A DNA stretch of 64,000 nucleotides, taken from contig NZ_CP086235.1 of the NCBI RefSeq assembly GCF_023612095.1, positions 13,501 to 77,500 on the forward strand, read 5' to 3'. Of the stretch, positions 7,918 to 26,894 are shown piece after piece. The first letter of the stretch is position 1. Every line of letters starts with the position of its first letter. A model generated the notes under the pieces. The model saw only the letters and a program-made list of their open reading frames with translations, did not search any database and was not told where the DNA came from. Source of the stretch: Cytobacillus firmus. GTDB taxonomy: Bacteria; Bacillota; Bacilli; Bacillales; Cytobacillaceae. Made by a program: the position numbers and the translations under genes.

Positions 7918-8862
7918 TCAATCGTCTTTGCGTAAGCCCAGTCCAAGATCTTCTAATTTATGTTTTACTTCCTCAAGTGACTTTCTGCCAAGGTTACGGA
8001 CTTTCATCATATCCTCTTCAGTCTTATTGGCTAATTCCTGAACAGTATTGATGCCAGCGCGCTTTAAGCAGTTGTAAGAACGGACAGACAAGTCGAGTTC
8101 TTCAATTGTCATCTCAAGTACTTTCTCTTTTTGGTCTTCTTCTTTTTCAACCATGATTTCAGCATTTTGAGCTTCGTCAGTTAAACCGACAAAGATATTC
8201 AAATGCTCAGTTAAGATCTTCGCTCCAAGAGCAACCGCATCTTGAGGACCTGTACTGCCGTCAGTCCAAACATCGAATGTTAACTTATCAAAGTTAGTCA
8301 TTTGACCCACACGTGTATTCTCTACCTGGTAAGAAATACGAGATACTGGAGTGTAGATGGAATCGATCGGAATCACACCGATTGGCTGATCTTCTCTCTT
8401 GTTTTGGTCAGCTGGTGTATAGCCTCGTCCGCGTCTTGCAGTTAAACGCATGCGCAGGTGGGCATTCGAACCAAGAGTAGCAATATGAAGATCCGGATTT
8501 AGGATTTCAACATCGCTGTCATGTGTTACGTCAGCTGCCTTCACTACACCCTCACCCTGAACATCGATTTCCAATGTTTTTTCTTCATCAGAGTAGATTT
8601 TAAGTGCTAGTTTTTTAATGTTTAAAATGATAGATGTTACATCTTCTACGACGCCTTCAATTGTTGAGAACTCATGAAGTACCCCATCAATTTGGATCGA
8701 TGTGACAGCGGCACCTGGGAGTGAGGATAAAAGGATACGACGTAAGGAGTTACCCAAAGTTGTACCATACCCACGCTCAAGTGGCTCGACGACGAACTTG
8801 CCGTACTTGGCATCATCGTTGATCTCAACCGTTTCGATTTTTGGTTTTTCTATTTCGATCAT
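7918..8862 (-). CDS. rpoA: RNA polymerase alpha subunit
   Basis: The alpha dimer is the assembly platform of RNA polymerase, and its C-terminal domain binds UP elements and activators. The 314-residue protein has the N-terminal dimerisation domain ([18 protein letters not shown], about 32-49) and the alpha-CTD with helix-hairpin-helix features ([18 protein letters not shown] and [11 protein letters not shown]). ATG at 8862 is chosen, 13 bases after GGAGG; a TTG codon just before it also lies in frame. It lies between rpsK and rplQ as in other Bacilli. Confidence 0.98.
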   Translation of the reverse strand: MIEIEKPKIETVEINDDAKYGKFVVEPLERGYGTTLGNSLRRILLSSLPGAAVTSIQIDGVLHEFSTIEGVVEDVTSIILNIKKLALKIYSDEEKTLEIDVQGEGVVKAADVTHDSDVEILNPDLHIATLGSNAHLRMRLTARRGRGYTPADQNKREDQPIGVIPIDSIYTPVSRISYQVENTRVGQMTNFDKLTFDVWTDGSTGPQDAVALGAKILTEHLNIFVGLTDEAQNAEIMVEKEEDQKEKVLEMTIEELDLSVRSYNCLKRAGINTVQELANKTEEDMMKVRNLGRKSLEEVKHKLEDLGLGLRKDD

Positions 8863-8990
8863 CAAAATATACCCTCCTTCAAAACGTCGAAACCCCGGCT
8901 AGCAATCTCTAACCGAAATTCCCCCATGTATACGTTCCCGTTTTGTGCACAACAACTGGAATAATTGTTCTGTATAACTAAAAAATTAGT

Positions 8991-9019
8991 ATCATATCCC
9001 ATTATAGACAAGGATACAA
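8991..9019 (-). promoter_or_regulatory. Possible internal promoter ahead of rpoA
   Basis: In the 173-bp rpsK-rpoA gap the minus strand has TTGTAT (9014-9019), 17 bp, then TATGAT (8991-8996). It could give extra rpoA-rplQ transcription inside the long ribosomal operon. Confidence 0.45.
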
Positions 9020-9035
9020 ATTCTATACAGAAAAA

Positions 9036-9425
<390 letters not shown>

Positions 9426-9447
9426 TTAAAGTTACCTCCTTTACTGA

Positions 9448-9813
9448 TTATTTCTTCTTGTTCGCTACAGTCTTACGAGGACCTTTGCGTGTACGAGCGT
9501 TGTTTTTAGTGTTTTGTCCGCGAACCGGTAAACCACGGCGATGACGAAGACCGCGATAGCTTCCGATCTCCATTAGACGTTTGATGTTTAGTGAAACCTC
9601 ACGGCGAAGGTCACCTTCAACTTTCAATTTGTCGATGATGTCACGGATTTTGTTAAGTTCATCTTCTGTAAGATCACGAACACGAGTGTCTTCAGAAACA
9701 CCAGCTTCAGCCAAAACTTTCTGAGCTGTAGATTTACCAATACCAAAGATATAAGTTAATGAGATTACTACACGTTTTTCACGTGGAACATCTACACCAG
9801 CAATACGTGCCAT
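9448..9813 (-). CDS. rpsM: 30S ribosomal protein S13
   Basis: S13 is a head protein that contacts the P-site tRNA and bridges the subunits. The 121 residues begin [17 protein letters not shown] and contain the helix-two-turn-helix region and the [14 protein letters not shown] motif with a basic tail. It lies between rpmJ and rpsK. Confidence 0.98.
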   Translation of the reverse strand: MARIAGVDVPREKRVVISLTYIFGIGKSTAQKVLAEAGVSEDTRVRDLTEDELNKIRDIIDKLKVEGDLRREVSLNIKRLMEIGSYRGLRHRRGLPVRGQNTKNNARTRKGPRKTVANKKK

Positions 9814-9836
9814 TGTATAAGCGCACCTCCTTCGAA

Positions 9837-10204
<368 letters not shown>

Positions 10205-10210
10205 TGAACT

Positions 10211-10534
10211 TTATTCTCCCTTCTTCATATCATATACGAATTCATTTACATGCTTTGCAAGCGCAAAGCGCAACTTTCCGTTTGTTACACGGCCGGTCTC
10301 CTGGAGACTGGTCTGAACTTCTGGAGAGATATAATTAAGCAATTGCAGATGCTGAACGTTCTTTTTCTTCGGGCGGTCGAATTTCTTCCTGCCGCCGTCA
10401 GCAAGCATAACATACCTTTCATCCAACAACCTTATAATTATAGCATATTGACCAGCATCGCTTCCACTTTTGATCAAAACAATTTGACCATGCTGCGGAT
10501 TCGTATCAGAACCAACCAATGGAATCACCTGCAC
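10211..10534 (-). CDS. KOW-domain RNA-binding protein (YbzG-like)
   Basis: This is a 107-residue basic protein with an N-terminal KOW-like segment (GQIVLIKSGSDAGQYAIII, about 16-34) resembling the L14e/L27e fold, followed by a lysine-rich stretch RPKKKNVQ. A gene of this type lies between map and infA in many Bacilli, where the B. subtilis copy is called ybzG; a role at the ribosome is inferred. It probably starts at GTG 10534, one base after the map stop, although a second GTG two codons later is also possible. Confidence 0.8.
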   Translation of the reverse strand: MQVIPLVGSDTNPQHGQIVLIKSGSDAGQYAIIIRLLDERYVMLADGGRKKFDRPKKKNVQHLQLLNYISPEVQTSLQETGRVTNGKLRFALAKHVNEFVYDMKKGE

Positions 10535-10535
10535 C

Positions 10536-11941
<1,406 letters not shown>

Positions 11942-11987
11942 CTAGTCTCCAAATGGTATAAGGGAACATGCGTCCCCTACAACCAAA

Positions 11988-13283
11988 TTATTTAATGAAA
12001 CCTTTATAATGACGTTTAACCAGCTGTGCTTCAAGCTGCTTCATCGTTTCCAGTGCAACACCGACAACGATCAACAGGCTTGTGCCTCCAATTTGAGCAG
12101 ATTCAGGCAATCCGGCGATATTGATGAAGAATACCGGCAGAATTGAAATCACTGTCAGGAATAGCGCACCGACAAAAGTTAAACGGTATAAGACGCGAGT
12201 CAGATATTCCTGCGTGTTATTTCCTGGACGGATGCCCGGGATATAACCGCCCTGCTTCTTCAGGTTTTCCGCAACTTGTTCCGGGTTCACCTGAATGAAA
12301 GCATAGAAATAAGTAAAAGCAATGATTAATGCACTATAGATGACCATTCCGATTGGAGACGTATAGTCAAATATACTTTGAATCCATAGCGTAACATCAC
12401 TCTGCTCAAAGAAACCGGCAATGGTTCTTGGCGTGATGATGAAAGAAATCGCAAAGATTACTGGAATTACACCAGCTGCATTAACTTTTAACGGAAGATG
12501 AGTTGATTGTCCGCCAGCAGAATTTTGTCCTGCTGTTACACGCTTAGCATATTGAATAGGAATCTTTCTTAATGCCTGTTGGATGAAGATCGTTCCTACA
12601 ACAATAGCAATGACTGCGATCAGGATAAGCACGATTGTCACAATGCGAAGGAATAGCTGCTCTCCAGCATTTTCAAACTGCTGAGCGTAAATCTGGTTAA
12701 CCGTTGAAGGAATTCCAGCCACGATACCAGCAAAGATAATGATGGAAATACCATTTCCTACACCTTTTGATGTAATCTGCTCACCAAGCCACATTAGAAA
12801 TGCAGTTCCGGCAGTCAATACCACAGCAATCAATAGATAAGAGGTAATTCCCGGATTCTCAATCAGCATTCCGCCTGCTAGGTTATTAAACCCATAAGAC
12901 ATACCGAGAGCCTGGATAAAACCAAGCACGATAGTAAAGTAACGGGTAAACTGAGCTAACTTACGGCGTCCAACATCTCCCTGCTTTGACCATTCCGTAA
13001 ACTTAGGAACAACATCCATCTGCAGAAGCTGCACAATGATGGATGCCGTAATGTACGGCATGATACCCATTGCAAGAATGGAGAAGTTTAGGAGCGCCCC
13101 GCCGCCGAATGTATTCAGAACACCGAATACATTAAGTTCATCCTGGGCTTTTAATAGCTCTGCATTTACGCCCGGTACAGGGATAAATGTACCGATGCGA
13201 AATACAACCAGCATTAAAAGGGTGAAGATAATCTTTCGTCTTATATCACCCACACGCATAAAATTGGAGATTGTCTGAAACAT
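11988..13283 (-). CDS. secY: Protein translocase channel subunit SecY
   Basis: SecY forms the membrane pore for Sec-dependent export and membrane insertion. The 431-residue protein has ten predicted membrane helices, the plug region near [16 protein letters not shown], and cytosolic loops C4/C5 that bind ribosome and SecA ([28 protein letters not shown]). The start overlaps the rplO stop by one base (TAATG), a typical coupling. Its partner secE is at 39731-39913. Confidence 0.98.
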   Translation of the reverse strand: MFQTISNFMRVGDIRRKIIFTLLMLVVFRIGTFIPVPGVNAELLKAQDELNVFGVLNTFGGGALLNFSILAMGIMPYITASIIVQLLQMDVVPKFTEWSKQGDVGRRKLAQFTRYFTIVLGFIQALGMSYGFNNLAGGMLIENPGITSYLLIAVVLTAGTAFLMWLGEQITSKGVGNGISIIIFAGIVAGIPSTVNQIYAQQFENAGEQLFLRIVTIVLILIAVIAIVVGTIFIQQALRKIPIQYAKRVTAGQNSAGGQSTHLPLKVNAAGVIPVIFAISFIITPRTIAGFFEQSDVTLWIQSIFDYTSPIGMVIYSALIIAFTYFYAFIQVNPEQVAENLKKQGGYIPGIRPGNNTQEYLTRVLYRLTFVGALFLTVISILPVFFINIAGLPESAQIGGTSLLIVVGVALETMKQLEAQLVKRHYKGFIK

Positions 13284-13723
13284 TAAATCACCTCAGTTTG
13301 ACCGCCGGCAGCTTCAATAGCTTCCTTTGCAGCAGAGGAGAATTTATGAGCTTTAACTGTAAGCTTTTTCTCAACTTTGCCTTTTGCAAGAATCTTGATT
13401 CCTGCTTTTTCGTTGCTTACTACACCAGTTTCGATAAGAAGCGCTGGAGTTACTTCAGCTCCATCTTCGAAACGGTTTAGAGCATCAAGGTTCACAATCG
13501 CGTACTCTTTACGGTTGATGTTAGTGAAACCGCGTTTAGGCAAGCGTTGGAATAAAGGTGTTTGACCACCCTCGAATCCAGGACGGACACCGCCGCCAGA
13601 ACGAGCGTTTTGACCTTTATGACCCTTACCAGCAGTTTTACCATTACCGGAACCGATACCACGGCCTTTGCGTTTGCGTTCCCCACGAGAACCTTCTGCA
13701 GGCTTTAATTCATGAAGTTTCAT
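13283..13723 (-). CDS. rplO: 50S ribosomal protein L15
   Basis: L15 is a core large-subunit protein with a long glycine- and arginine-rich extension. The 146 residues show [39 protein letters not shown], and the [15 protein letters not shown] motif. It lies 32 bp after rpmD in the spc part of the cluster. Confidence 0.98.
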   Translation of the reverse strand: MKLHELKPAEGSRGERKRKGRGIGSGNGKTAGKGHKGQNARSGGGVRPGFEGGQTPLFQRLPKRGFTNINRKEYAIVNLDALNRFEDGAEVTPALLIETGVVSNEKAGIKILAKGKVEKKLTVKAHKFSSAAKEAIEAAGGQTEVI

Positions 13724-13755
13724 GTTGGCACCTCCTTATTTGTAGAAGAATAGAT

Positions 13756-13938
13756 TTATTTTTCTTTTACCACAACAAGGTGAGCAACTTTGTTGATCAT
13801 TCCGCGGATAGCAGGATTATCTTGATGCTCAACTGTTTGGTGCATTTTGCGTAAGCCAAGAGCCTTAACTGTTTCGCGCTGGTCTTGCGGGCGACCAATC
13901 ACGCTGCGAGTGAGGGTTACTTCAAGTTTATTCGCCAT
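13756..13938 (-). CDS. rpmD: 50S ribosomal protein L30
   Basis: L30 is a small large-subunit protein. The 60-residue product has the ferredoxin-like core pattern [20 protein letters not shown] and ends with a hydrophobic strand HLVVVKEK. It lies 13 bp after rpsE. Confidence 0.97.
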   Translation of the reverse strand: MANKLEVTLTRSVIGRPQDQRETVKALGLRKMHQTVEHQDNPAIRGMINKVAHLVVVKEK

Positions 13939-13951
13939 TTGATATCCCTCC

Positions 13952-14452
13952 TTATCCTAACAGTTCTTCTACTGATTTACCACGTAATTTCGCTACGTCC
14001 TCAGCACGTTTTAATTGAGTTAAACCGTTCAAAGTGGCGCGAACCATGTTGATTGGTGTGTTAGTACCTAAAGATTTAGATAAGATATCACCAACACCAG
14101 CTAATTCAAGAACCGCACGAACTGGACCTCCGGCGATTACTCCAGTACCTTCAGAAGCAGGCTTAAGAAGGATTTCTCCAGCACCGAAGTGACCGATTAC
14201 CTGGTGAGGAATTGTACTTCCAACCATAGGTACTTCGACTAAGTTTTTCTTAGCATCTTCCATAGCTTTGCGGATCGCTTCAGGAACTTCCTGTGCTTTA
14301 CCTGTACCAAAGCCAACGTGACCGTTTTTGTCACCTACTACTACAAGAGCAGAGAAACGAAAACGACGTCCACCTTTAACAACCTTTGCTACACGATTAA
14401 TCGTAACTACGCGCTCTTCAAGTTCAAGTTTGTTTGGATCAATACGACGCAT
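13952..14452 (-). CDS. rpsE: 30S ribosomal protein S5
   Basis: S5 lines the mRNA entry channel and affects decoding accuracy. The 166 residues carry the double-stranded RNA-binding-like N domain ([20 protein letters not shown], then [14 protein letters not shown]) and the C-terminal domain ([19 protein letters not shown]). It is in the usual rplR-rpsE-rpmD order. Confidence 0.98.
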   Translation of the reverse strand: MRRIDPNKLELEERVVTINRVAKVVKGGRRFRFSALVVVGDKNGHVGFGTGKAQEVPEAIRKAMEDAKKNLVEVPMVGSTIPHQVIGHFGAGEILLKPASEGTGVIAGGPVRAVLELAGVGDILSKSLGTNTPINMVRATLNGLTQLKRAEDVAKLRGKSVEELLG

Positions 14453-14476
14453 CTTTTTGTGTCCCTCCTTTGTCTA

Positions 14477-14839
14477 TTAAAATTCTAAACCATTTTCACG
14501 TGCTGCATCAGCTAATGCTTGAACACGTCCATGATATAGATAGCCACCACGATCGAAAACGACAGCTTTAACGCCTTTTTCGACTGCGCGCTTTGCAACT
14601 AATTCTCCGACCTTAACTGCTGCATCAACGTTGCTAGTTGCATCAAGGTTTACTTCTTTATCTTGTGTAGAAGCACTTGCTACAGTAACTCCGTTTACAT
14701 CATCAATAAGTTGAGCATAAATGTGCTTGTTTGAACGATACACATTTAGACGAGGACGAGCCGCAGTTCCAGAAAGTTTCGCACGCACACGAGCATGCCT
14801 TTTCTTACGAACTGCATTTTTATCAGCCTTCGTAATCAT
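14477..14839 (-). CDS. rplR: 50S ribosomal protein L18
   Basis: L18 binds 5S rRNA in the central protuberance. The start at 14839 gives [20 protein letters not shown] and the normal 120 residues, with AGGAG 8-9 bases upstream; a GTG three codons earlier would sit on the ribosome site itself. The core has [18 protein letters not shown] and [19 protein letters not shown]. Confidence 0.97.
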   Translation of the reverse strand: MITKADKNAVRKKRHARVRAKLSGTAARPRLNVYRSNKHIYAQLIDDVNGVTVASASTQDKEVNLDATSNVDAAVKVGELVAKRAVEKGVKAVVFDRGGYLYHGRVQALADAARENGLEF

Positions 14840-14871
14840 TTCGGTCACTCCTTTCGTTTACCTAAGCGGCA

Positions 14872-15408
14872 TTACTTACCAGTTTTACCTTCTTTACGAC
14901 GAACATATTCGCCTTCATAGCGGATACCTTTACCTTTGTAAGGCTCTGGAGGACGAACATCACGGATGTTGGCAGCCAATGCACCAACACGTTCTTTGTC
15001 AGTACCTTTAACCATGATCTTTGTGTTAGATGGAACTTCAACTTCAATACCTTCTTCAGGTTCGATTTCAACAGGATGAGAGTAACCAACGTTTAAAACA
15101 AGCTTTTTGCCTTGTTTTTGAGCACGGTAACCGACACCGATAAGCTCTAGTCCTCTTTCGAATCCTTTTGACACACCCTCAACCATGTTAGCTAGAAGTG
15201 CGCGAGTAGTTCCGTGCAATGCGCGGTGTTCTTTCGCATCAGATGGACGGGATACGTTGATTACGCTGTCCTCCACCTTGATTTCGATATCCTGGTTGAA
15301 TGAACGAGTTAGTTCACCTTTAGGACCCTTCACAGTAACCGTGTTATTGTCGTTAGTAACAGTAACACCAGTTGGAATTTCGATTGGTTTTTTACCTATA
15401 CGAGACAT
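14872..15408 (-). CDS. rplF: 50S ribosomal protein L6
   Basis: L6 lies near the factor-binding site of the large subunit. The 178-residue protein has the two repeated L6 folds, [17 protein letters not shown] at the start, and the C-terminal [20 protein letters not shown] signature. It lies between rpsH and rplR. Confidence 0.98.
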   Translation of the reverse strand: MSRIGKKPIEIPTGVTVTNDNNTVTVKGPKGELTRSFNQDIEIKVEDSVINVSRPSDAKEHRALHGTTRALLANMVEGVSKGFERGLELIGVGYRAQKQGKKLVLNVGYSHPVEIEPEEGIEVEVPSNTKIMVKGTDKERVGALAANIRDVRPPEPYKGKGIRYEGEYVRRKEGKTGK

Positions 15409-15439
15409 TTAATTGCACCTCCATTCATGAAAAACTCTA

Positions 15440-15838
15440 TTACCAAACGTATGCTAATACTTCTCCGCCGACTTGTTTAGCGCGGGCATCTTTATCAGTG
15501 ATAACTCCTTGAGAAGTAGAAACTAGTGCGATTCCAAGACCGTTAAGTACGCGAGGTACTTCATCAGCCTTTGCGTATACACGAAGACCAGGCTTACTGA
15601 TACGCTTAAGACCAGTGATAACGCGTTCGTTGTTTGAACCGTATTTTAGGAAAATGCGGATGATGCCTTGCTTGTTATCTTCGATAAGCTCAACATCACG
15701 TACAAAACCTTCACGCTTTAAGATCTCTGCAATTTCTTTCTTGATGTTAGAAGCAGGAACTTCTAATTTTTCGTGACGAACCATGTTCGCATTACGGATG
15801 CGAGTTAGCAAGTCTGCAATTGGATCTGTCATGACCAT
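15440..15838 (-). CDS. rpsH: 30S ribosomal protein S8
   Basis: S8 is a primary 16S-binding protein in the central domain. The 132-residue protein shows [20 protein letters not shown] near its start and ends in the [13 protein letters not shown] and GEVLAYVW motifs. The ATG two codons before MTDP is kept because it has the better spacing to the ribosome site. Confidence 0.97.
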   Translation of the reverse strand: MVMTDPIADLLTRIRNANMVRHEKLEVPASNIKKEIAEILKREGFVRDVELIEDNKQGIIRIFLKYGSNNERVITGLKRISKPGLRVYAKADEVPRVLNGLGIALVSTSQGVITDKDARAKQVGGEVLAYVW

Positions 15839-15867
15839 TGTTTTTACCTCCTTCCCATGCTTGGGGT

Positions 15868-16071
<204 letters not shown>

Positions 16072-16078
16072 TTAGCGA

Positions 16079-16618
16079 TTACTTTTGGAATGGCATTCCA
16101 AATTGAGTTAAAAGTTCACGAGCTTCTTCATCAGTGTTAGCTGTAGTTACGATAACGATATCCATACCACGAACTTTGCTTACTTTATCGTAATCAATCT
16201 CAGGGAAGATTAACTGTTCTTTGACACCTAGAGTATAGTTACCTCGGCCGTCAAATGACTTCTTAGAGATACCGCGGAAGTCACGCACACGTGGAAGAGA
16301 TACAGATACTAACTTATCAAAGAACTCATACATGCGCTCTCCACGAAGAGTAACCTTCGCACCGATTGGCATACCTTCACGAAGACGGAAGCCAGCGATT
16401 GATTTCTTAGCGCGAGTGATAACCGGCTTTTGACCAGTGATCAAAGTTAATTCCTCAACAGCTTTATCTAGTGCTTTAGCGTTTTGAACAGCGTCACCAA
16501 TACCCATGTTGATAACGATTTTGTCAAGCTTAGGTGCTTGCATAACTGATTTATAGTTAAACTTGCTCATTAGAGCAGGAGTAATTTCTTTTGAATGCTT
16601 TTCTTTTAGGCGGTTCAT
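16079..16618 (-). CDS. rplE: 50S ribosomal protein L5
   Basis: L5 binds 5S rRNA and touches P-site tRNA and the small subunit. The 179 residues contain the family patterns [30 protein letters not shown], and [20 protein letters not shown]. It lies in the rplX-rplE-rpsZ order. Confidence 0.98.
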   Translation of the reverse strand: MNRLKEKHSKEITPALMSKFNYKSVMQAPKLDKIVINMGIGDAVQNAKALDKAVEELTLITGQKPVITRAKKSIAGFRLREGMPIGAKVTLRGERMYEFFDKLVSVSLPRVRDFRGISKKSFDGRGNYTLGVKEQLIFPEIDYDKVSKVRGMDIVIVTTANTDEEARELLTQFGMPFQK

Positions 16619-16645
16619 TCATTGTACCTCCCTTCTTCTTTGAAC

Positions 16646-16957
16646 TTATTTATCTAGAAATTCACCGGATTTTGTTGCAACACGTACTTTTTTGCCATCA
16701 ACCGTTTTATAGCCTACACGAGTTGGTTCACCAGATTTAGGATCAACAGGCATAACGTTTGATACATGAACAGGTGCCTCTTGGCTGATGATTCCGCCTT
16801 GCGGGTTCATCTGAGAAGGCTTAGAGTGTTTCTTTACAATGTTAACTCCTTCAACAAGCACTCGGCTTTGTTTAGGAAACGCTGCTAGAATAACGCCCGT
16901 TTTGCCTTTATCCTTACCAGAGATGACCATAACTTTGTCACCTTTTTTCACATGCAT
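16646..16957 (-). CDS. rplX: 50S ribosomal protein L24
   Basis: L24 is an assembly initiator with a KOW motif. The start at 16957 gives [20 protein letters not shown] and the normal 103 residues, with AAGGAGG just upstream. The open frame extends eight codons further up, through the ribosome site, and is rejected. The KOW core is at about residues 5-32. Confidence 0.97.
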   Translation of the reverse strand: MHVKKGDKVMVISGKDKGKTGVILAAFPKQSRVLVEGVNIVKKHSKPSQMNPQGGIISQEAPVHVSNVMPVDPKSGEPTRVGYKTVDGKKVRVATKSGEFLDK

Positions 16958-16994
16958 CTGCGCGCACCTCCTTAAAGGCAATTTGATTTGTTAT

Positions 16995-17683
<689 letters not shown>

Positions 17684-17689
17684 TCAATA

Positions 17690-18314
<625 letters not shown>

Positions 18315-18315
18315 A

Positions 18316-19332
<1,017 letters not shown>

Positions 19333-19335
19333 TCA

Positions 19336-19614
19336 TTAACGTCTTGTTTTCTTATCATCATTGCCATGGCCTTTGTACGCACGAGTTGGAGCGAATTCTC
19401 CAAGCTTGTGGCCTACCATGTCTTCAGTGATGTATACAGGCACATGTTTACGACCATCATAAACTGCGATTGTGTGTCCGATGAATTGTGGGAAGATCGT
19501 AGAACGGCGAGACCAAGTTTTAGTAACTTGCTTGCTTTCTGTTTCATTAAGCTTTTCGATCTTTGTCATTAAATGTTCATCAACAAAAGGTCCTTTTTTT
19601 AAGCTGCGACCCAT
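19336..19614 (-). CDS. rpsS: 30S ribosomal protein S19
   Basis: S19 is a head protein near the A-site tRNA. The 92 residues begin [20 protein letters not shown] and include [20 protein letters not shown] and [16 protein letters not shown], all diagnostic. It follows rplB by 60 bp. Confidence 0.98.
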   Translation of the reverse strand: MGRSLKKGPFVDEHLMTKIEKLNETESKQVTKTWSRRSTIFPQFIGHTIAVYDGRKHVPVYITEDMVGHKLGEFAPTRAYKGHGNDDKKTRR

Positions 19615-19674
19615 GATTGAACCTCCCTTCGTGATTGCTCTACGGTTCTTAATTGGAACCGTAGTACAATCCCG

Positions 19675-20526
<852 letters not shown>

Positions 20527-20536
20527 TTATAGTGAA

Positions 20537-20821
20537 TTAAGCTTCAAATAGCTCGATTTCTTGGCTTTCAGCTGTTAATTTAACGATCGCTTTACGGCGT
20601 TTGTTAGTGTATCCGCCGAATTTGCCCATACGCTTGAACTTACCTTTGTAGTTCATGATGTTAACTTTCTCAACTTTAACGCCAAAGATTTGCTCTACAG
20701 CGTCTTTAACTTGAGTCTTGTTAGCACGTACGTCAACTTCGAACGTATATTTTTTATCAGCCATAATGTCAGTAGAACGTTCAGTGATTACGGGGCGCTT
20801 AATGATATCGCGTGCATCCAT
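20537..20821 (-). CDS. rplW: 50S ribosomal protein L23
   Basis: L23 at the tunnel exit is the docking site for trigger factor and SRP. The 94 residues contain [20 protein letters not shown] and [20 protein letters not shown]. Its start overlaps the rplD stop by one base. Confidence 0.98.
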   Translation of the reverse strand: MDARDIIKRPVITERSTDIMADKKYTFEVDVRANKTQVKDAVEQIFGVKVEKVNIMNYKGKFKRMGKFGGYTNKRRKAIVKLTAESQEIELFEA

Positions 20822-21444
20822 TATGCAAGCACCTCCTCTACTTTTTCAACCGCTGCTTTCGTCATGATAAGCTTATCATGGTTTAAAACATCTAAAACAG
20901 TGATTCCAGAAGCAGATACAACTGTTACACCAGGGATGTTGCGAGCAGATAGTGCTACGTTCTCATCTAGGTCAGCAGTTACGATAAGTGCTTTTGAACC
21001 AACAGAAAGACCAGATAATACACCTTTAAAGTCTTTAGTTTTAGGAGCTTCGAAAGCAAGGCCTTCTAATACTAGGATGTTTTCTTCTAATACTTTAGAA
21101 GATAACGCAGATTTGATTGCCAGACGGCGAACCTTTTTAGGCAGTTTGTAGCTGTAGCTGCGTGGTACAGGACCAAATACAGTACCGCCTCCGCGCCATT
21201 GTGGTGAACGGATAGAACCTTGACGTGCACGGCCTGTGCCTTTTTGGCGCCATGGCTTACGTCCTCCGCCCGCTACTTCAGAACGAATTTTAGTTTTATG
21301 AGTCCCTTGACGTAATGAAGCTCTTTGCATAACAACAGCTTCGAATAGTACGTGCTGGTTGGGCTCGATACCAAAGATCGCATCATTAAGTTCGATATCA
21401 CCAACTTTAGATCCGCTTTGGTTAAACAATGCTACTTTCGGCAT
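20821..21444 (-). CDS. rplD: 50S ribosomal protein L4
   Basis: L4 reaches into the exit tunnel. The 207 residues carry the tunnel loop [20 protein letters not shown] (about 63-82), intact and without changes that would suggest macrolide resistance. It lies between rplC and rplW. Confidence 0.98.
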   Translation of the reverse strand: MPKVALFNQSGSKVGDIELNDAIFGIEPNQHVLFEAVVMQRASLRQGTHKTKIRSEVAGGGRKPWRQKGTGRARQGSIRSPQWRGGGTVFGPVPRSYSYKLPKKVRRLAIKSALSSKVLEENILVLEGLAFEAPKTKDFKGVLSGLSVGSKALIVTADLDENVALSARNIPGVTVVSASGITVLDVLNHDKLIMTKAAVEKVEEVLA

Positions 21445-21472
21445 TCTGTTTTCCTCCTTTCCGGTTTAATTA

Positions 21473-22099
21473 TTATGCTTTAACCGCACTTTTGATTTTT
21501 ACTAATGCTTTTCTGGCACCAGGTACATTACCTTTGATCAAAAGAAGGTTGCGTTCAACATCAACTTTTACGATTTCAAGGTTTTGTACAGTCACTTGTT
21601 CTCCACCCATGCGACCAGGTAATAATTTACCTTTGAATACACGGTTTGGAGCTACAGGACCCATTGAACCAGGGCGACGATGATAACGAGAACCGTGAGC
21701 CATAGGCCCGCGAGATTGTCCGTGGCGCTTGATGGCACCCTGGAAACCTTTACCTTTTGAAATTCCTGTTACATCAACAGTATCGCCTTCTGCGAAAATA
21801 TCAACTTTGACTTCCTGACCAACTTCATATTGTCCTAAATCAGCTCCGCGGAATTCGCGTACGAAGCGCTTAGGAGCAGTGTTTGCTTTAGCAACATGCC
21901 CTTTTTCAGGTTTGTTGGACAACTTGTCCCGCTTGTCTTCGAATCCAATCTGGATTGCTTCATATCCATCAGTATCAACTGATTTCTTTTGAAGAACAAC
22001 GTTAGCAGCTGCCTCAACCACTGTTACCGGGATAAGATCACCGTTTTCAGCAAATACTTGAGTCATACCAATCTTTCTTCCTAAGATTCCTTTGGTCAT
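21473..22099 (-). CDS. rplC: 50S ribosomal protein L3
   Basis: L3 is an assembly initiator close to the peptidyl-transferase centre. The 208 residues begin [16 protein letters not shown] and have the central extension [16 protein letters not shown] and [13 protein letters not shown]. It follows rpsJ by 38 bp. Confidence 0.98.
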   Translation of the reverse strand: MTKGILGRKIGMTQVFAENGDLIPVTVVEAAANVVLQKKSVDTDGYEAIQIGFEDKRDKLSNKPEKGHVAKANTAPKRFVREFRGADLGQYEVGQEVKVDIFAEGDTVDVTGISKGKGFQGAIKRHGQSRGPMAHGSRYHRRPGSMGPVAPNRVFKGKLLPGRMGGEQVTVQNLEIVKVDVERNLLLIKGNVPGARKALVKIKSAVKA

Positions 22100-22137
22100 T
22101 AGTCACACCTCCTAAGTTTCTTATGATTATTTATTGA

Positions 22138-22577
<440 letters not shown>

Positions 22578-22606
22578 ATTATACAGAAACAATAAATGAA
22601 ATGCAA
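22578..22606 (-). promoter_or_regulatory. Downstream promoter of the S10 operon
   Basis: On the minus strand TTGCAT (22601-22606) is followed after 17 bp by a perfect TATAAT (22578-22583). It is the nearer of two strong promoters for rpsJ onwards. Confidence 0.82.
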
Positions 22607-22646
22607 CATGTATATGTTATTTCTTTTTGTTCCGCACACTTTTACT

Positions 22647-22675
22647 ATTATAACTGCTGTGTATTGAGTTTTCAA
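22647..22675 (-). promoter_or_regulatory. Upstream promoter of the S10 operon
   Basis: On the minus strand TTGAAA (22670-22675), 17 bp, then perfect TATAAT (22647-22652). The two promoters are about 70 bp apart. The remaining part of this gap, 22676-22898, shows no gene. Confidence 0.85.
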
Positions 22676-22898
22676 GAGTATAGGAAGAAGTCTAACTATT
22701 TGCACTGTGAGTAATTGAGTAGAAAATATAGTGGTGATTATATATAGAAGAAAAGCGGTTTTAATCGGGAGTTTTTTAGAGGAGGAATGTTCTCTATCCG
22801 TGAACCACAAGCAGGAACGCAGGAAATATTAGTGAATTTGAAATGATGATTTTAAATTCCATTCATCTGTTTATGTATTGGATTAGGGAGGAAGCAAA

Positions 22899-22934
22899 TA
22901 AAAAAACAGATGGGTCGTCACCCATCTGTTTTTA
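22899..22934 (-). terminator. Terminator after tuf
   Basis: On the minus strand ACAGATGGGT pairs with ACCCATCTGT around a short loop, followed by seven T. It ends the str operon before the S10 promoters. Confidence 0.93.
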
Positions 22935-22944
22935 TTAGTTGAGA

Positions 22945-24132
<1,188 letters not shown>

Positions 24133-24189
24133 TTGAAATTTCCTCCTTCAGATAATAAAAGTTAAGTATTTTATGCTGTGAAGAGGTTT

Positions 24190-24251
24190 CCCTTTCCACA
24201 GCGCTTTTAGCCTACAATAGTAGTTATACTTTATTGAAAAGGTAAAATCAA
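24190..24251 (-). promoter_or_regulatory. tuf promoter within the fusA-tuf gap
   Basis: On the minus strand TTGATT (24246-24251, overlapping the fusA end), 17 bp, then TATAAC (24223-24228). Just downstream, GCTGTG and CACAGC arms form a hairpin at the start of the tuf leader (about 24176-24203). The pair can boost EF-Tu above EF-G. Confidence 0.65.
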
Positions 24252-26330
24252 TTATTCACCTTTATTTTTTTTGATGATTTCTTCAGAAATTGATTTTGGT
24301 ACTTCTTCATAGTGGTCGAAGTGCATTGAGAATGTACCGCGGCCCTGCGTATTAGAACGCAATGAAGTTGCATATCCAAACATTTCTGATAGTGGAACCA
24401 TCGCACGAACTACTTGCGCGTTACCGCGAGCTTCCATACCTTCAACGCGTCCACGGCGTGATGTTACATCACCCATGATGTCTCCCATGTATTCTTCAGG
24501 GATTACGACTTCAACCTTCATAACCGGCTCAAGAATTACAGGATTACATTTTGACGCAGCGTTTTTAAGTGCCATAGATGCAGCAATCTTAAACGCCATT
24601 TCAGAGGAGTCAACATCATGGTAAGAACCGTCAAATAAACGGGCTTTGATGTCTACCAGTGGGAATCCGGCAAGTACTCCTCTATCCAGCGAATCTTCAA
24701 GACCCGCTTGAACAGCTGGGATGTATTCACGAGGAACGACACCACCAACGATTCCGTTTTCGAATTCGAAGCCTTTACCTTCTTCATTAGGACTGAATTC
24801 GATCCAAACGTGACCGAACTGTCCGCGTCCACCGGATTGACGTGCAAATTTACCTTCAACCTTAGCTGAACCACGGAAAGTTTCACGGTATGCAACCTGA
24901 GGAGCACCTACGTTAGCTTCCACTTTAAATTCACGTCTCATACGGTCAACAAGGATATCAAGGTGAAGCTCACCCATACCCGCGATGATAACCTGTCCAG
25001 TTTCCTGGTCAGTATGAGCGCGGAATGTAGGATCTTCTTCTTGAAGTTTTTGAAGAGCAGTTGTCATCTTATCTTGGTCAGCCTTTGATTTAGGCTCGAT
25101 AGATAATGAGATAACCGGCTCTGGGAATTCCATAGACTCAAGAATAACAAGATTCTTTTCATCACATAGAGTATCCCCTGTAGTAGTGTCTTTAAGACCT
25201 ACAGCAGCTGCGATATCACCAGAGTGTACTACTGAGATCTCTTCACGGGAATTCGCATGCATTTGCAGGATACGTCCTACACGCTCACGCTTTCCTTTAG
25301 TAGAGTTCTGTACATATGAACCAGAGTTTAATGTACCGGAATACACACGGAAGAATGTAAGTTTACCAACGTAAGGGTCGGTCATAACTTTAAATGCAAG
25401 TGCTGAGAATGGTGCATCATCGCTTGATGGACGAGTAACCTCTTCTTCTGTATCCGGTAGTGTACCTTTAATAGAAGGTACATCAAGAGGAGATGGAAGG
25501 TAGTCGATTACTGCATCAAGCATTTTTTGAACACCTTTGTTTTTGAACGCAGAACCACAGATAACTGGGTAGAATTCAACGTTTACTGTACCTTTACGAA
25601 TAGCAGCTTTAAGCTCTTCGTTAGTGATTTCTTCACCGCCAAGGTATTTCTCCATTAATTCTTCATCAAGTTCAGCTACCGCTTCAATTAGCTTTTCACG
25701 GTATTCTTCTGCTTGATCCATGTATTCAGCTGGAATATCACGGTCTTCGATATCAGTACCCAAGTCGTTTCCGTAGAATGTAGCTTTCATTTCAATTAAG
25801 TCGATGATGCCTTCGAACTGATCTTCAGCACCAATCGGTAATTGAATTGCAGCTGCATTCGCTTGAAGACGATCATGAAGAGTCTTCAATGAGTACAAGA
25901 AGTCTGCACCGATTTTATCCATTTTGTTTACGAATACCACACGTGGTACTCCGTAAGTAGTAGCCTGACGCCAAACTGTTTCAGTTTGCGGCTCAACACC
26001 TGACTGCGCGTCAAGTACAGCTACTGCACCATCAAGAACACGAAGTGAACGTTCAACTTCAACTGTGAAGTCTACGTGTCCAGGAGTGTCAATGATGTTA
26101 ACGCGGTGACCTTTCCACTGTGCAGTTGTCGCAGCAGAAGTGATTGTGATTCCACGCTCTTGCTCCTGCTCCATCCAGTCCATCTGTGAAGCACCTTCGT
26201 GTGTTTCACCGATTTTGTGGATACGGCCTGTGTAGTAAAGTACACGCTCAGTAGTTGTTGTTTTACCGGCATCGATGTGAGCCATGATACCGATATTACG
26301 AGTATTTTCTAAGGAGAACTCTCTAGCCAT
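24252..26330 (-). CDS. fusA: Elongation factor G
   Basis: EF-G drives translocation and, with RRF, ribosome recycling. The 692 residues include AHIDAGKT (17-24), [30 protein letters not shown], and domains II-V with the [20 protein letters not shown] segment of domain IV. It lies between rpsG and tuf. Confidence 0.99.
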   Translation of the reverse strand: MAREFSLENTRNIGIMAHIDAGKTTTTERVLYYTGRIHKIGETHEGASQMDWMEQEQERGITITSAATTAQWKGHRVNIIDTPGHVDFTVEVERSLRVLDGAVAVLDAQSGVEPQTETVWRQATTYGVPRVVFVNKMDKIGADFLYSLKTLHDRLQANAAAIQLPIGAEDQFEGIIDLIEMKATFYGNDLGTDIEDRDIPAEYMDQAEEYREKLIEAVAELDEELMEKYLGGEEITNEELKAAIRKGTVNVEFYPVICGSAFKNKGVQKMLDAVIDYLPSPLDVPSIKGTLPDTEEEVTRPSSDDAPFSALAFKVMTDPYVGKLTFFRVYSGTLNSGSYVQNSTKGKRERVGRILQMHANSREEISVVHSGDIAAAVGLKDTTTGDTLCDEKNLVILESMEFPEPVISLSIEPKSKADQDKMTTALQKLQEEDPTFRAHTDQETGQVIIAGMGELHLDILVDRMRREFKVEANVGAPQVAYRETFRGSAKVEGKFARQSGGRGQFGHVWIEFSPNEEGKGFEFENGIVGGVVPREYIPAVQAGLEDSLDRGVLAGFPLVDIKARLFDGSYHDVDSSEMAFKIAASMALKNAASKCNPVILEPVMKVEVVIPEEYMGDIMGDVTSRRGRVEGMEARGNAQVVRAMVPLSEMFGYATSLRSNTQGRGTFSMHFDHYEEVPKSISEEIIKKNKGE

Positions 26331-26381
26331 TGGGTCTTTCTCCTTCCTAGTATGAGTGTTATTTTAATTAAGCAGTATATC

Positions 26382-26867
<486 letters not shown>

Positions 26868-26894
26868 TCAAAGATGGTTGTCTATTAATTAGAA